A stretch of DNA of 35,367 bases from a virus. The position numbers and the translations under genes were made by a program. The stretch spans positions 1 through 35,367 of the IMG/VR virus record IMGVR_UViG_3300048838_000259; one strand, 5' to 3'. This document shows positions 22,753-30,293 of this stretch, one piece after another; the stretch's first letter is position 1; each line of letters starts with the position of its first letter. The notes under the pieces are model-generated. The model was given only the letters and a program-made list of their open reading frames with translations, had not been told where the DNA came from and did not search any database.

Positions 22753-23897
22753 GCAAAGAGTTCCTGTTGTGCTGGTGCGTTGATACGGTGTGTAGCGATC
22801 TCGAAATAGCCGGGGTCGCGCTCAATGCCGATAAATGAAAGGTCAAGGATCTGGCACGCCCTGCCGGTTGAGCCTGAACCCATAAATGGGTCCAGTACTG
22901 TTCCGCCGGGCGGCGTCACGAGTCGGCACAGATACACCATAAGGTCGGTCGGCTTCACGGTCGGGTGGTGGTTGCGATTGTTGGCTAGATCTTGATTTGG
23001 CTGTCCGCCTATACCGTTTCCCATTGTTTGGCGCGCTTTTTCCTCTAACCCGTGGCATCCTGTGTCCCTGTCCAGCTTGCTCGCTTTTGGCGTGTAGAAG
23101 TAGCGCGCTGCGTCGCCCATGCCTTGGGTGGCTTCGTCGCTGCCGTCGTGTATCAGGTTCGCGGGCCAGCGGCTAGATAATGAGTTCGGGCCATGAAAAG
23201 TTTCGCCTGATGTACTTCGGCCTGCGTTTTTATGACCAAGACATTTTCCATTTTCGTCGCGATTATTACACTGTGTTCCACCTCCAGAACTTCCAACCCT
23301 GCTCGCGTCGATATTCAGCGCGCCGGTACAGTGCTGAAGTACGTTGGTCGCGACGGTGCCGGGAAACGGCTTGCGTGCCAACGTTATCGGCTCCACGGCG
23401 GGCTTCAGCGCGGTTCCCCAGCCTTGCCATTGCTGCGCTGCTGGGGTGGCTGGAGTGGTGAGTGCACCATTCCCAAAGCTGTTAGGCCCACGATTATTAA
23501 AGGTTCCGCTTTTGAAATTGACGGGTGGCAGAGTGGCTTCCTGTAACACTTCCCGCTCCGCTCCCGCCGCCTTGTCAATCGCTTTCGACACGTCTAGCGA
23601 CTTCGGGAAGCCAGAACCATACACCCACATAATCATGTCGCGGATCTCGAAGCCCGCGTCTTCAATCCGGCACGCCATGCGGTGCTGCGTCCGCGTGCCA
23701 GCGAAGGCCAGCAAGTGCCCGCCCGGCTTCAACACGCGCAGGCACTCAGCCCACACTTCTACGCTGGGCACGTCGTAATCCCATTTCTTCCCCATGAACG
23801 CGAGGCCATACGGCGGGTCTGTTACTACGGCGTCAACACTTGAATTTGGAAAAGTCTTCAGAACATCGAGGCAGTCCCCGAGTCGCAGATCTATCAC
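22749..23897 (-). CDS. Beta-class DNA methyltransferase (N6-adenine or N4-cytosine)
   Basis: A 382-residue enzyme. Motif IV VVTDPPYGLAFMGKKWDYD is near residues 25-45, the variable target-recognition region fills the middle (YGSGFPKSLDVSKAIDKAAG onward), and motifs X/I are at the C terminus (HHPTVKPTDLMVYLCRLV, VLDPFMGSGSTGRA, FIGIERDPGYFEIA). That order is beta class. It methylates DNA using S-adenosylmethionine, probably protecting phage DNA from restriction. The start is taken as GTG at 23897, which overlaps the previous stop (GTGA); upstream sequence in frame is Arg-rich read-through of the preceding gene. No cognate restriction enzyme is visible. Confidence 0.9.
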   Translation of the reverse strand: MIDLRLGDCLDVLKTFPNSSVDAVVTDPPYGLAFMGKKWDYDVPSVEVWAECLRVLKPGGHLLAFAGTRTQHRMACRIEDAGFEIRDMIMWVYGSGFPKSLDVSKAIDKAAGAEREVLQEATLPPVNFKSGTFNNRGPNSFGNGALTTPATPAAQQWQGWGTALKPAVEPITLARKPFPGTVATNVLQHCTGALNIDASRVGSSGGGTQCNNRDENGKCLGHKNAGRSTSGETFHGPNSLSSRWPANLIHDGSDEATQGMGDAARYFYTPKASKLDRDTGCHGLEEKARQTMGNGIGGQPNQDLANNRNHHPTVKPTDLMVYLCRLVTPPGGTVLDPFMGSGSTGRACQILDLSFIGIERDPGYFEIATHRINAPAQQELFA

Positions 23898-24157
23898 TGC
23901 CCGCCTCCGTTCGCGCGGCGCTGCGCTTCGGCGGCGTCGATAGCCAGCACGCCGCGCAGCGCGACGTTGGCGGTGTCCATGAGTTCTTGCCGGACGCGCC
24001 ACGACTCGTTGCGCCGGATGGCCTCGATAACTTCATAGTACTCTTCGGTGAGCGCGCCCAGCACGGCCATGCTGTTGTCGAGCGCGCCGTGCTTGGTGTG
24101 CGCGCGGTTGATGAGGAAATTGAGATCGTCGATGATGCGCGGGGTGAGGGCGTTCAT
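23894..24157 (-). CDS. MazG-like helical protein
   Basis: An 87-residue helical protein. ALTEEYYEVIEAIRRNESW followed by ELMDTANVALRGVLAIDAA has the EExxE and D-containing spacing of MazG-like NTP pyrophosphohydrolases, which need two acidic helices for metal binding. Phage MazG-like proteins can alter nucleotide or ppGpp pools. It is at the short end for the family, so catalysis is not certain. ATGA on one side and GTGA on the other. Confidence 0.65.
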   Translation of the reverse strand: MNALTPRIIDDLNFLINRAHTKHGALDNSMAVLGALTEEYYEVIEAIRRNESWRVRQELMDTANVALRGVLAIDAAEAQRRANGGGQ

Positions 24158-24498
24158 TCCGACACCCCCACACTACGGCTGTACGTGGCGCAGCGCGCGC
24201 CGTGCGAGCCGGTTAGTGCTTCGTCACGTATCGGCACATAGACGGCGTCCCCGGCCTCCGCAAGGCTCGCGGCCCGGCGCGTTACACTGGGCGTTGGTGT
24301 GCCGAGATACTGGCGCAGTTCTCTGGGTGTCTTGAAATATAGCGGGCCTAGCTGTTCCTCGCGCCAGCCGCTGCCACGTTCTTGACGGCGAGCGCGTGCT
24401 TTGACGTTTGCGGATGCGGCGGCGCAGTCGCGGGAACAATACCGTTGCCGGCCACACGCGGGCTGAAACGGGTTGTTGCAGTGCTTGCAGAGTTTCAT
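24154..24498 (-). CDS. Zinc finger protein, 114 aa
   Basis: The N terminus MKLCKHCNNPFQPACGRQRY then CSRDCAAAS has four cysteines as C-x2-C and C-x3-C, with a fifth at ACGR, so a treble-clef or MYND-like zinc finger is likely. After a basic stretch (VKARARRQERG) comes GPLYFKTPRELRQYLGTPTP. Zinc finger plus basic patch suggest nucleic-acid binding. Coupled by ATGA both sides. Function unknown. Confidence 0.75.
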   Translation of the reverse strand: MKLCKHCNNPFQPACGRQRYCSRDCAAASANVKARARRQERGSGWREEQLGPLYFKTPRELRQYLGTPTPSVTRRAASLAEAGDAVYVPIRDEALTGSHGARCATYSRSVGVSE

Positions 24499-24731
24499 GA
24501 TTCAAACGCCCTCATGAGTTTAGGTATCGCTTCTAAGCATGCCTTCCGCGTCTTGCGGTGCGCGCAGATAGTCGCATCATCGTGGAAAATGTCGAGCATC
24601 CAGCCGGTGACAGCGCCGTCGTACGTGCGGTGCTTGTAGACTTCGATATAGACGCCGTCGCGGTCCAGCGAGTATGAATCCGTGATGTATTCGTCGCGCG
24701 CGAAGTCGCGGATGGTTAGGTCCCAGTTCAT
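24495..24731 (-). CDS. Small phage protein, 78 aa
   Basis: MNWDLTIRDFARDEYITDSY begins a mixed alpha/beta protein (GVYIEVYKHRTYDGAVTGWM, LDIFHDDATICAHRKTRKAC then LEAIPKLMRAFES). The ATG at 24731 is chosen because it overlaps the previous stop (ATGA). No family was recognised. Confidence 0.7.
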   Translation of the reverse strand: MNWDLTIRDFARDEYITDSYSLDRDGVYIEVYKHRTYDGAVTGWMLDIFHDDATICAHRKTRKACLEAIPKLMRAFES

Positions 24732-24943
24732 GGCTTCTCCTCCGCGTGCCGGTGCGCGGCCCGCTTGGCGTCGGCGAGGCGGCGCGGCTCTGTGTATTTT
24801 GGCGTGACGAGTATGTTGCCGACACAAACAACCCAGCCGCCAGGAAAGAATCCAGCGGTACGTTTGTATATAGTACAGGTGTGCCCGTTTATCACTTTGA
24901 AGTATTCGCCATCTTCGCGCTTCCATCCCGTCGTGTCGCTCAT
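24728..24943 (-). CDS. Small phage protein, 71 aa
   Basis: MSDTTGWKREDGEYFKVING then HTCTIYKRTAGFFPGGWVVC is a strand-rich start, and the end is a basic helix (LADAKRAAHRHAEEKP). The layout, a small sheet plus a helix, is seen in many phage accessory proteins. ATGA at both ends. No known family. Confidence 0.7.
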   Translation of the reverse strand: MSDTTGWKREDGEYFKVINGHTCTIYKRTAGFFPGGWVVCVGNILVTPKYTEPRRLADAKRAAHRHAEEKP

Positions 24944-25761
24944 GTCTTCCCCTCCGTGATGGCCTTAGCGCGGGTGTGGAGGCACTTTAATACACTCCAC
25001 TTTTCGAGTTCTTCGGACCACTCATTGAAATCGGCGAGCTTGTCCCTCATGGGTTTTTCATCCGGCTCCAGCAGCGCGAGCACTTCGTCCAGCCTGCGGC
25101 GGAGGTCGGCGGCCTCATCCATCAAGTCATCCCGCTCGCTGGTTACTTCATCAAGCTCGGAGCACAGCGCGGAAATATCAACCGGCGCGCCGTCCATGTT
25201 CATATACCGAGCCATGGCATTATGCGCCTCGGTGACGTTCGCGGCTTTAACCCGGTTCTCTTCGGCTGTGTGCCTCGCGTTATCCCGCTGCCTGATCGCC
25301 TCTGTGATGGCACGCTCGCGGGCTTCCAGGACAGCCTTCACGCGGGCGAGTTCTTCATCGCTGCGATCAAGGTCCGCAAGCACCTGCTCGTAAGCCGTCG
25401 CGACATCGGCGTGCGCGGCGTTGGCGGCGGCGAGTTCAACCTCTAGCACATTCACGCGCTTTTCAGCCTCCGCGCGGCCTTCGGACACTATTTCGTCGCG
25501 CCTGTTGGCCTTGGCGAGTTCGGCGCGGAGGTCCTCTATATCCATTGCTTGTTGCGCCAGCTCGGGAACTTCCGCCATTATTCGTGATCTTTCGTTAGCG
25601 AGCTTACCTTCCAGTTCCGCGATGCGCGCCTCGTAGGCGTCGCAGTCGGCGTTGAGTTTGCGCCGAAGCGAGTCCGCCTCTTTGTGGCTTTGTAGCCGGT
25701 ATTCATCGCCATCGGAGTTGCACAGGATGGCGGAGTACGTGTCTTTCAATCCCCAGTTCAT
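24940..25761 (-). CDS. Coiled-coil protein, 273 aa
   Basis: After MNWGLKDTYSAILCNSDGDE the protein is a long coiled coil from about residue 25 to 245 (KEADSLRRKLNADCDAYEAR, AELEGKLANERSRIMAEVPE, AADLRRRLDEVLALLEPDEK). There is no ATPase motif. The first residues are similar to the neighbouring 78-residue protein's MNW start. Long coiled coils of this type in phages may be scaffolds or spacers for a complex. Ribosome site AGAGAGGA precedes the ATG. Confidence 0.8.
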   Translation of the reverse strand: MNWGLKDTYSAILCNSDGDEYRLQSHKEADSLRRKLNADCDAYEARIAELEGKLANERSRIMAEVPELAQQAMDIEDLRAELAKANRRDEIVSEGRAEAEKRVNVLEVELAAANAAHADVATAYEQVLADLDRSDEELARVKAVLEARERAITEAIRQRDNARHTAEENRVKAANVTEAHNAMARYMNMDGAPVDISALCSELDEVTSERDDLMDEAADLRRRLDEVLALLEPDEKPMRDKLADFNEWSEELEKWSVLKCLHTRAKAITEGKT

Positions 25762-25762
25762 A

Positions 25763-25882
25763 TCATCGTCCTCTCTTCGGTTTGCGCACAGCGGCGCGGC
25801 TGAGTCTGTTGGTTCGCTGGTGCCTGTTGTTGTCCTGGATGGCGTGCCACAGGCGGCGCAGGAAGGCGGCGAGGCAGGTCAT
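25763..25882 (-). CDS. Very small basic protein, 39 aa
   Basis: The frame MTCLAAFLRRLWHAIQDNNR followed by an Arg/Lys-rich end (HQRTNRLSRAAVRKPKRGR) fits the gap between the XRE gene and the coiled-coil gene. It starts in ATGA with the XRE stop and its TGA is one base from the next ATG. The first half could be an amphipathic helix, the end binds nucleic acid or anionic lipid by charge. Expression is unproven. Confidence 0.45.
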   Translation of the reverse strand: MTCLAAFLRRLWHAIQDNNRHQRTNRLSRAAVRKPKRGR

Positions 25883-26082
25883 GGGCGGGTAATTTCACAG
25901 AGTTCGTCGAGTGACACGTAAAGCGCACGCGCAATTTTGATTAAGTTCTTCACAGATGGCACACGCCTTCCACGCTCGAAATGGTTGATAGCGGCAGGTT
26001 GAAGCCCACAGGCTTTTGCAAGATCGCTCTGCGTCATCCCTTGCCGCTCCCGCTCTTCTCGAATATTATTGGCGATGCTCAT
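25879..26082 (-). CDS. XRE-family HTH regulator
   Basis: A 67-residue, single-domain Cro/CI-type protein: SIANNIREERERQGMTQSDL then AKACGLQPAAINHFERGRRV and PSVKNLIKIARALYVSLDEL show the five helices of the HTH_3 fold. It would bind an operator as a dimer. It overlaps the macrodomain gene by 17 bases, so the two are co-translated. No operator was recognised next to it; it may act on a distant promoter or on a host system. Confidence 0.88.
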   Translation of the reverse strand: MSIANNIREERERQGMTQSDLAKACGLQPAAINHFERGRRVPSVKNLIKIARALYVSLDELCEITRP

Positions 26083-26524
26083 AGATCCACACCTCCACGT
26101 CGCAGTCCAGCCCGCCCAAGTGCTTCTCGTACAGCGGCCAGACGTCGGTCCAGTCCAGCCCGCCGCAGCCGCAGCCGAGTTGTGGGATGGCGATGGATGT
26201 AATATCGCGGACGGCAAATTCTGAGGCTAATTCAAACAGGCAAGAATTCACCCATTCAACTTTTGACGGATCGCGCCAATGTTTTTTGGTAGCGGCCAAA
26301 ATAACGTACCTCTCATGGGCGCACCAGTGGCGTGTTTCGCCCGGATCTATTTTGCTCACGCCTACTGATCGGCATAAGCTCGCGTACCACTCGAACATTC
26401 CCGGCCATCGCCGCTTAAACTCCAGCGCTAGCCCCTTGCCCATGACGCCGACGCAGTTCACGGGGCAGACGAGGACCTGGGCGGTGCTGTCGAAGATGCT
26501 GCCGTGTTTAAGAGTGATGGGCAT
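26066..26524 (-). CDS. Macrodomain protein, DarG-like ADP-ribosyl hydrolase
   Basis: A 152-residue stand-alone macrodomain. VLVCPVNCVGVMGKGLALEF and IPQLGCGCGGLDWTDVWPLY are the ADP-ribose binding loops. The exact PVNCVGVMGKGLA then GGLDW pattern is that of the DarG antitoxin macrodomain, which removes ADP-ribose from DNA. The phage has no DarT toxin in this window, so removal of host-made ADP-ribosyl marks (anti-DarT or related defence) is a reasonable inference. Start ATG 26524 overlaps the previous gene by 17 bases. Confidence 0.88.
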   Translation of the reverse strand: MPITLKHGSIFDSTAQVLVCPVNCVGVMGKGLALEFKRRWPGMFEWYASLCRSVGVSKIDPGETRHWCAHERYVILAATKKHWRDPSKVEWVNSCLFELASEFAVRDITSIAIPQLGCGCGGLDWTDVWPLYEKHLGGLDCDVEVWIYEHRQ

Positions 26525-26729
26525 CGGTAACTTCCTTCATAGTTATGTGCCATTTCTTTCCGGTTTCGCGGCATGTTATTGTCTGCTCGTATCCTCCCCA
26601 CATATCAATGGCGGCACGGTAGAATTCTTGGGTTTTATCCTCCCAATCCAGAAACGAAGTTCCAGCTTTATTGACTCGGCCTACTTGAATGCGCTCAGTG
26701 AGTGACGACATCTGAAGTCCGTATTTCAT
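26508..26729 (-). CDS. Small phage protein, 73 aa
   Basis: MKYGLQMSSLTERIQVGRVN then KAGTSFLDWEDKTQEFYRAA and YEQTITCRETGKKWHITMKE. Mixed strand and helix, AT-richer than average. It is not recognised. ATGA coupling upstream and 17-base overlap with the macrodomain gene make co-expression likely. Confidence 0.65.
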   Translation of the reverse strand: MKYGLQMSSLTERIQVGRVNKAGTSFLDWEDKTQEFYRAAIDMWGGYEQTITCRETGKKWHITMKEVTDAHHS

Positions 26730-27094
26730 CCCTCACCCCTCCATAGCGCCGCCGTAGCGTGCGCGAGTTTCTGGCACTCCGCGAGCGTCGGGCGGGTGGC
26801 GCAGTAGAGTGCGCCGAACGTTCTAAGTTCGTAGCACTCTTCACACTCACGACACTCAAATTGGTGTTTGCCTATGACCTTCGAGTGGCATTTATAGTCC
26901 CTTACCCACCCCTCCAACTCCGGGTCCGCTTCCGGCTCCAGCGCGGCCAGCGCGGCGCGCAGTATTTCTATGCGGCGGTTCTGGCAGGCAACACCCTCCA
27001 TCTCCCACCGGCACCTGTATTGGTCCGGCGGATACTCTAGGTTGTAGTACGCGCGCGCGGCACGCTCGATCTGTTCGTCGGTGTAGGTGGTCAT
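26726..27094 (-). CDS. Cysteine-rich phage protein, 122 aa
   Basis: An N-terminal segment TDEQIERAARAYYNLEYPPD, common to phage accessory proteins, is followed by a cysteine-rich stretch (CRWEMEGVACQ, YKCHSKVIGKHQFECRECEE then C) likely to bind zinc. ATGA at both ends. Function unknown. Confidence 0.7.
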   Translation of the reverse strand: MTTYTDEQIERAARAYYNLEYPPDQYRCRWEMEGVACQNRRIEILRAALAALEPEADPELEGWVRDYKCHSKVIGKHQFECRECEECYELRTFGALYCATRPTLAECQKLAHATAALWRGEG

Positions 27095-27432
27095 AACGTG
27101 GCCTCCGCCAGCGGCACGAGGCGGACAGGCTGGATAAGGGTTTCGTCATTGATGTGGTTGTAAAAACGATCTGGTCCAAGTGAAAGAATGGTATCCATGT
27201 CCTTTATGTGCAGTGAACCATTGGTAATGAATAGCAGGTCGTTCCCGTCCATCTGGAATGCCTGCACCTTGCCCCCGTCCGGCACGGCCACCAGCACGGT
27301 AGCGGCGGCGAGGCGGTCGGCCCAGGTTCTGATTTTTTGAGCCGCATCCGGTCCTTCGTACATCGGCCCGTAGGTCAAGTTATCTTCTAAAAAGTCTGCT
27401 GTTTCTCGCATCTCTTCGATGATGTTGCTCAT
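27091..27432 (-). CDS. Phage protein, 113 aa
   Basis: MSNIIEEMRETADFLEDNLT then ADRLAAATVLVAVPDGGKVQ and FQMDGNDLLFITNGSLHIKD. Helical N terminus with an alpha/beta C terminus. Not recognised; no catalytic motif. Coupled by ATGA both sides. Confidence 0.65.
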   Translation of the reverse strand: MSNIIEEMRETADFLEDNLTYGPMYEGPDAAQKIRTWADRLAAATVLVAVPDGGKVQAFQMDGNDLLFITNGSLHIKDMDTILSLGPDRFYNHINDETLIQPVRLVPLAEATL

Positions 27433-27899
27433 TCTTCCGGTGCTCCTGTCTCTGGTTCATCAAACGGGCTGCGGTCTAGGGCGTCAAGTATCTGCGCCGT
27501 GGTGTAGCGCAGCTTGAGGCTGTCGATGCCATACTGTAGCGACTTCGGCACCGTCGTCGGCGTGCTCGGCGGAGGGTCTGCGGGTGCGGTGCCTGGGTAG
27601 TAGATCCAGCGACGCGGGCGCTGTCGGTTTGGCTTACCTACTGTATCTCCAGCCATCAGAGACCAGGTCCCATTAGGCTCCAGCCGGAACGTGCGGTACT
27701 GGTCTATGTTGATCTCCGCGATTACTGGGCGGCCTACTTCGGGCAGGTCTGTTCGCCAGTCAGTGCCCACAGCCGCGCGGGCACGGGCGAGCGCGTGAAC
27801 GTGCTGTTCCCAGAGGCAAAAGTGGCCCTCTGGGTGCGGCTGTGCGCCGAACGTGAGTCGGTCTGGCGTGTCGGGCATGTATGGGGTTGCGTCGGTCAT
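27429..27899 (-). CDS. DUF551-like phage protein, 156 aa
   Basis: WRTDLPEVGRPVIAEINIDQ and RRWIYYPGTAPADPPPS follow the pattern of small DUF551-type phage proteins (W...P..G..V.., ...W.P.P). A basic segment (GKPNRQRPRRW) precedes the proline linker. C-terminal helices (GIDSLKLRYTTAQILDALDR). Function unknown; the neighbour at 27896-28222 has a similar core. Confidence 0.6.
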   Translation of the reverse strand: MTDATPYMPDTPDRLTFGAQPHPEGHFCLWEQHVHALARARAAVGTDWRTDLPEVGRPVIAEINIDQYRTFRLEPNGTWSLMAGDTVGKPNRQRPRRWIYYPGTAPADPPPSTPTTVPKSLQYGIDSLKLRYTTAQILDALDRSPFDEPETGAPEE

Positions 27900-28222
27900 G
27901 GCGTGGGCTCCTGGTAGGGGTTGAGTTCGGCAAAGGCGATAGGAGGATCGTGCTCACAGCAATCAGGATTACCACAGGTCCATTGCCCATCTTTCAGCCG
28001 GGTTAGTACGATGAGGTTATACGCGCAGCCTGTTGGTGTCCATTGCCAGCATAGTAGAGGTACTCCCTTCGGCGCATTCTCCACGTCCGTGCGCCACGGC
28101 CCGGCGGCGCAGGCGGCGAGTTGGGACTCAAGATCGTCTATCATATCTATGACATCCGAAATTGTGGCATAGGGCAAGTCTGCCGCACGGCTATTAAGAT
28201 CTGTTATGTCGTCGAAGATCAT
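27896..28222 (-). CDS. DUF551-like phage protein, 108 aa
   Basis: A helical N terminus (ATISDVIDMIDDLESQLAAC) is followed by PWRTDVENAPKGVPLLCWQW and a segment CGNPDCCEHDPPIAFAELNP. The core resembles the 156-residue protein next to it (WRTDLPEVG...), suggesting paralogues. The cysteine cluster could bind zinc. ATGA coupling. Unknown function. Confidence 0.65.
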   Translation of the reverse strand: MIFDDITDLNSRAADLPYATISDVIDMIDDLESQLAACAAGPWRTDVENAPKGVPLLCWQWTPTGCAYNLIVLTRLKDGQWTCGNPDCCEHDPPIAFAELNPYQEPTP

Positions 28223-28497
28223 CCCAACAGCTCATCTATCGCCGCGTCCCGCTCCGCGAGCGCGGCGTTACGGTTGCGCAGGCTGGCAATGGCGACCCCA
28301 TGCGCACCAACAGACACGCTCTGCATGGTTTCTCCATCTAATGAACTCAGCCCCGTCACCGCCGCGAGGTACACGGCGTCGTAGTGCGCGCGGAGATCCT
28401 GCACCACAGCCTTACGGCACTCATGGCAGTACTTTATGTTCCACGACGCCGCACTGTGCTCGCGGCCACACATCTTGCATCGGACATCGAATCCCAT
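28219..28497 (-). CDS. Zinc-knuckle protein, 92 aa
   Basis: MGFDVRCKMCGREHSAASWN then IKYCHECRKAVV has C-x2-C...C-x2-C, a short zinc knuckle. The remainder is a helix-rich region (DLRAHYDAVYLAAVTGLSSL, RNRNAALAERDAAIDELLG). ATG at 28497 overlaps the upstream stop as TGATG. Role unknown. Confidence 0.7.
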   Translation of the reverse strand: MGFDVRCKMCGREHSAASWNIKYCHECRKAVVQDLRAHYDAVYLAAVTGLSSLDGETMQSVSVGAHGVAIASLRNRNAALAERDAAIDELLG

Positions 28498-28766
28498 CAC
28501 TTCTCTCCTTTCGGCACGAAGGCCGGGCAGGCGGGCCATGAGGTATATATCGGAATCCAGTCGTCTTTCGACACAACCCGCCTACACGCAGCCCAGTTGC
28601 ATTTATCATGGATGACCGGGCCCCACGCGCACTCGCCACAGGTCTTGCCGTGAAAGGCTGACTCGCGCGCAGACATCGCTGCTACGCTTCGACAGTCCCA
28701 ACACAGACCCGTACTGGCATCTACGCCACGATGACCGGCTGGCAACTTGCATCCTGAGCAGATCAT
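28497..28766 (-). CDS. Cysteine-rich zinc-binding protein, 89 aa
   Basis: MICSGCKLPAGHRGVDASTG then LCWDCRSVA gives C-x2-C...C-x2-C, and the second half adds GKTCGECAWGPVIHDKCNWA then C and PACP. Ten cysteines in 89 residues point to two metal sites. The ATG at 28766 shares its A with the upstream stop (TGATG). Not recognised beyond that; may bind nucleic acid or protein. Confidence 0.7.
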   Translation of the reverse strand: MICSGCKLPAGHRGVDASTGLCWDCRSVAAMSARESAFHGKTCGECAWGPVIHDKCNWAACRRVVSKDDWIPIYTSWPACPAFVPKGEK

Positions 28767-29935
28767 CACACACCGCCTTTCGCGGCCTGCGCCTTGTCCC
28801 ACAGCGCGTGGGCGAGGGTGATTGCGGCGTTCGGGGTGAAGGTGAGGCAGGTATGCGGTGGCAGCAAGAGAATGATGCCTCCATAATCATTGGTGTCCGC
28901 CACCACTTTCAGATACTTGCCTTCTGCCTTCACCTCCACCGGCCCGGCGTCCGGCATGCGCACGTGCCAGCGAATGTGCCCACCACTATAAGTTACTTTT
29001 CCAACCTCGCACCTCGGCTCCAGCGCCATGAGCACGGCGCGGATGGCGGCAAGCCAAGAAAAGCGGATAATTTCCTTTCGCGATATATGTGGAAACTCTG
29101 CGCCGTTCGGGTGGCAACATTCATAATGCTCTGCGTTGTATGCTTTCTGTGCTATCTGTGCTATCTCCGCCAGCCGCTCCAGCTTCGGTGCGTCGGCGGG
29201 TTCGGAAAACTCAGCTTCATCCGGGACGCCCACGTATTTCTGCGTCCATTCCGCTGCTGCGATGTGCGCGAAGGCCGCGCGGGCCTCGATACGAAATGTC
29301 TCTTTATCTAGCTGGTTCGCGTCTAACTTGCAGTAGTCCGCATAGACTTGTCGCAGATGCACTGCCAGCGCCTCCACCTGGGCGTCAGTTGGCTGCGCGG
29401 GGTCCACCGGCGCGGCAAGGTACGGCGCGAGGTAAGACAGCACTGAACGACCAGCATCCACAGGGGTTCGATTGCCCTCGATTACGCCCGCCAACTCCTC
29501 CGCGCTCGGCACGCCCGGCGGCACGTCGATAACGGCGCGGGCGGCGAGGTAGTCCATGAGTACGCGTAAGCATTTCAACCCATCACCGCCAAGATCTGCG
29601 CCATTGAAGACGTTTGCCGCCTCTTTTTCCGTGCAGTCAAACCGCACCTTCACCGGCGCGGTGCGGGTGGCGGCAAGCTCCGCCCGCGCGGCGTCGCGTT
29701 CGGCCTTCAACCCCCGCACGGCATCCGCGAGGCTCGCGGTGCCGTCGATACCAAGCAGCACGCGCGCTTGGTGGATATCGTTATCCACCTCCGGCTGCGG
29801 CAGTTCAAACTCCGCCGCGCGCCGCCAGCGGTCACGGACTACCTGTTTAAGCTCCGCCCAGGGGATGCACTCACCGGCCTCCGTGCCGAGGTATTCGAGG
29901 CGCAACTGCTGCGCGCGTTCGTCGATCCTATCCAT
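28766..29935 (-). CDS. Multi-segment phage accessory protein, 389 aa
   Basis: The protein begins MDRIDERAQQLRLEYLGTEA. It seems built of units seen in phage accessory proteins: a helical start; AELAATRTAPVKVRFDCTEK; VPSAEELAGVIEGNRTPVDA; LAVHLRQVYADYCKLDANQL; AIRAVLMALEPRCEVGKVTY; and a C-terminal sheet ending AITLAHALWDKAQAAKGGV. No catalytic motif was recognised. It is a probable fusion of several small modules. It overlaps the VRR-NUC stop by eight bases. Confidence 0.75.
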   Translation of the reverse strand: MDRIDERAQQLRLEYLGTEAGECIPWAELKQVVRDRWRRAAEFELPQPEVDNDIHQARVLLGIDGTASLADAVRGLKAERDAARAELAATRTAPVKVRFDCTEKEAANVFNGADLGGDGLKCLRVLMDYLAARAVIDVPPGVPSAEELAGVIEGNRTPVDAGRSVLSYLAPYLAAPVDPAQPTDAQVEALAVHLRQVYADYCKLDANQLDKETFRIEARAAFAHIAAAEWTQKYVGVPDEAEFSEPADAPKLERLAEIAQIAQKAYNAEHYECCHPNGAEFPHISRKEIIRFSWLAAIRAVLMALEPRCEVGKVTYSGGHIRWHVRMPDAGPVEVKAEGKYLKVVADTNDYGGIILLLPPHTCLTFTPNAAITLAHALWDKAQAAKGGV

Positions 29936-30293
29936 GTTCGATGTCCTTTCTGAATGCGGCGACTGCCGCGCTTACGTTAGGCTGTTCGCGCAGCACGCCG
30001 GCGAATCCGCCGTGCCGTTTAACAGCGTCAATAAAGTTTTGTTGCACCGCTGATACGCGTCCCCGCGCGGCCTTCGTCTCGCAGGCTGTAAACACGCCCA
30101 AGGTACGGCCCACGTCGCCGGGCTGTACCACGTATTCAGTGATACCGATGAGATCGCTACTGCCGGGCGCGAGGCCGAACCGGATGAACCGCCCGTCCAT
30201 CGTAGTCGCGGTGCCGACGTTGTTCCGCAGCAGCCACAGGCCGTGCCGGTGCGCCTCCAGCATGGCGCGTTTCATGAAGGCGGTTTCGGTCAT
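29928..30293 (-). CDS. VRR-NUC domain nuclease
   Basis: A 121-residue single-domain enzyme. RFGLAPGSSDLIGITEYVVQ then FTACETKAARGRVSAVQQN and AVKRHGGFAGVLR match the VRR-NUC fold, a restriction-like PD-(D/E)XK core (D of SSDLIG, E and K of CETK). Such proteins cut branched DNA or act as Holliday-junction nucleases in phages. ATG at 30293 overlaps the dcm stop (ATGA); a 30308 start would add five residues. Confidence 0.88.
   Translation of the reverse strand: MTETAFMKRAMLEAHRHGLWLLRNNVGTATTMDGRFIRFGLAPGSSDLIGITEYVVQPGDVGRTLGVFTACETKAARGRVSAVQQNFIDAVKRHGGFAGVLREQPNVSAAVAAFRKDIEHG

Noticed and set aside
22749-24002. Methyltransferase start at 24002
   Set aside because: The extra 35 residues are Arg-rich read-through of the MazG-like gene; the GTG at 23897 gives a GTGA overlap.
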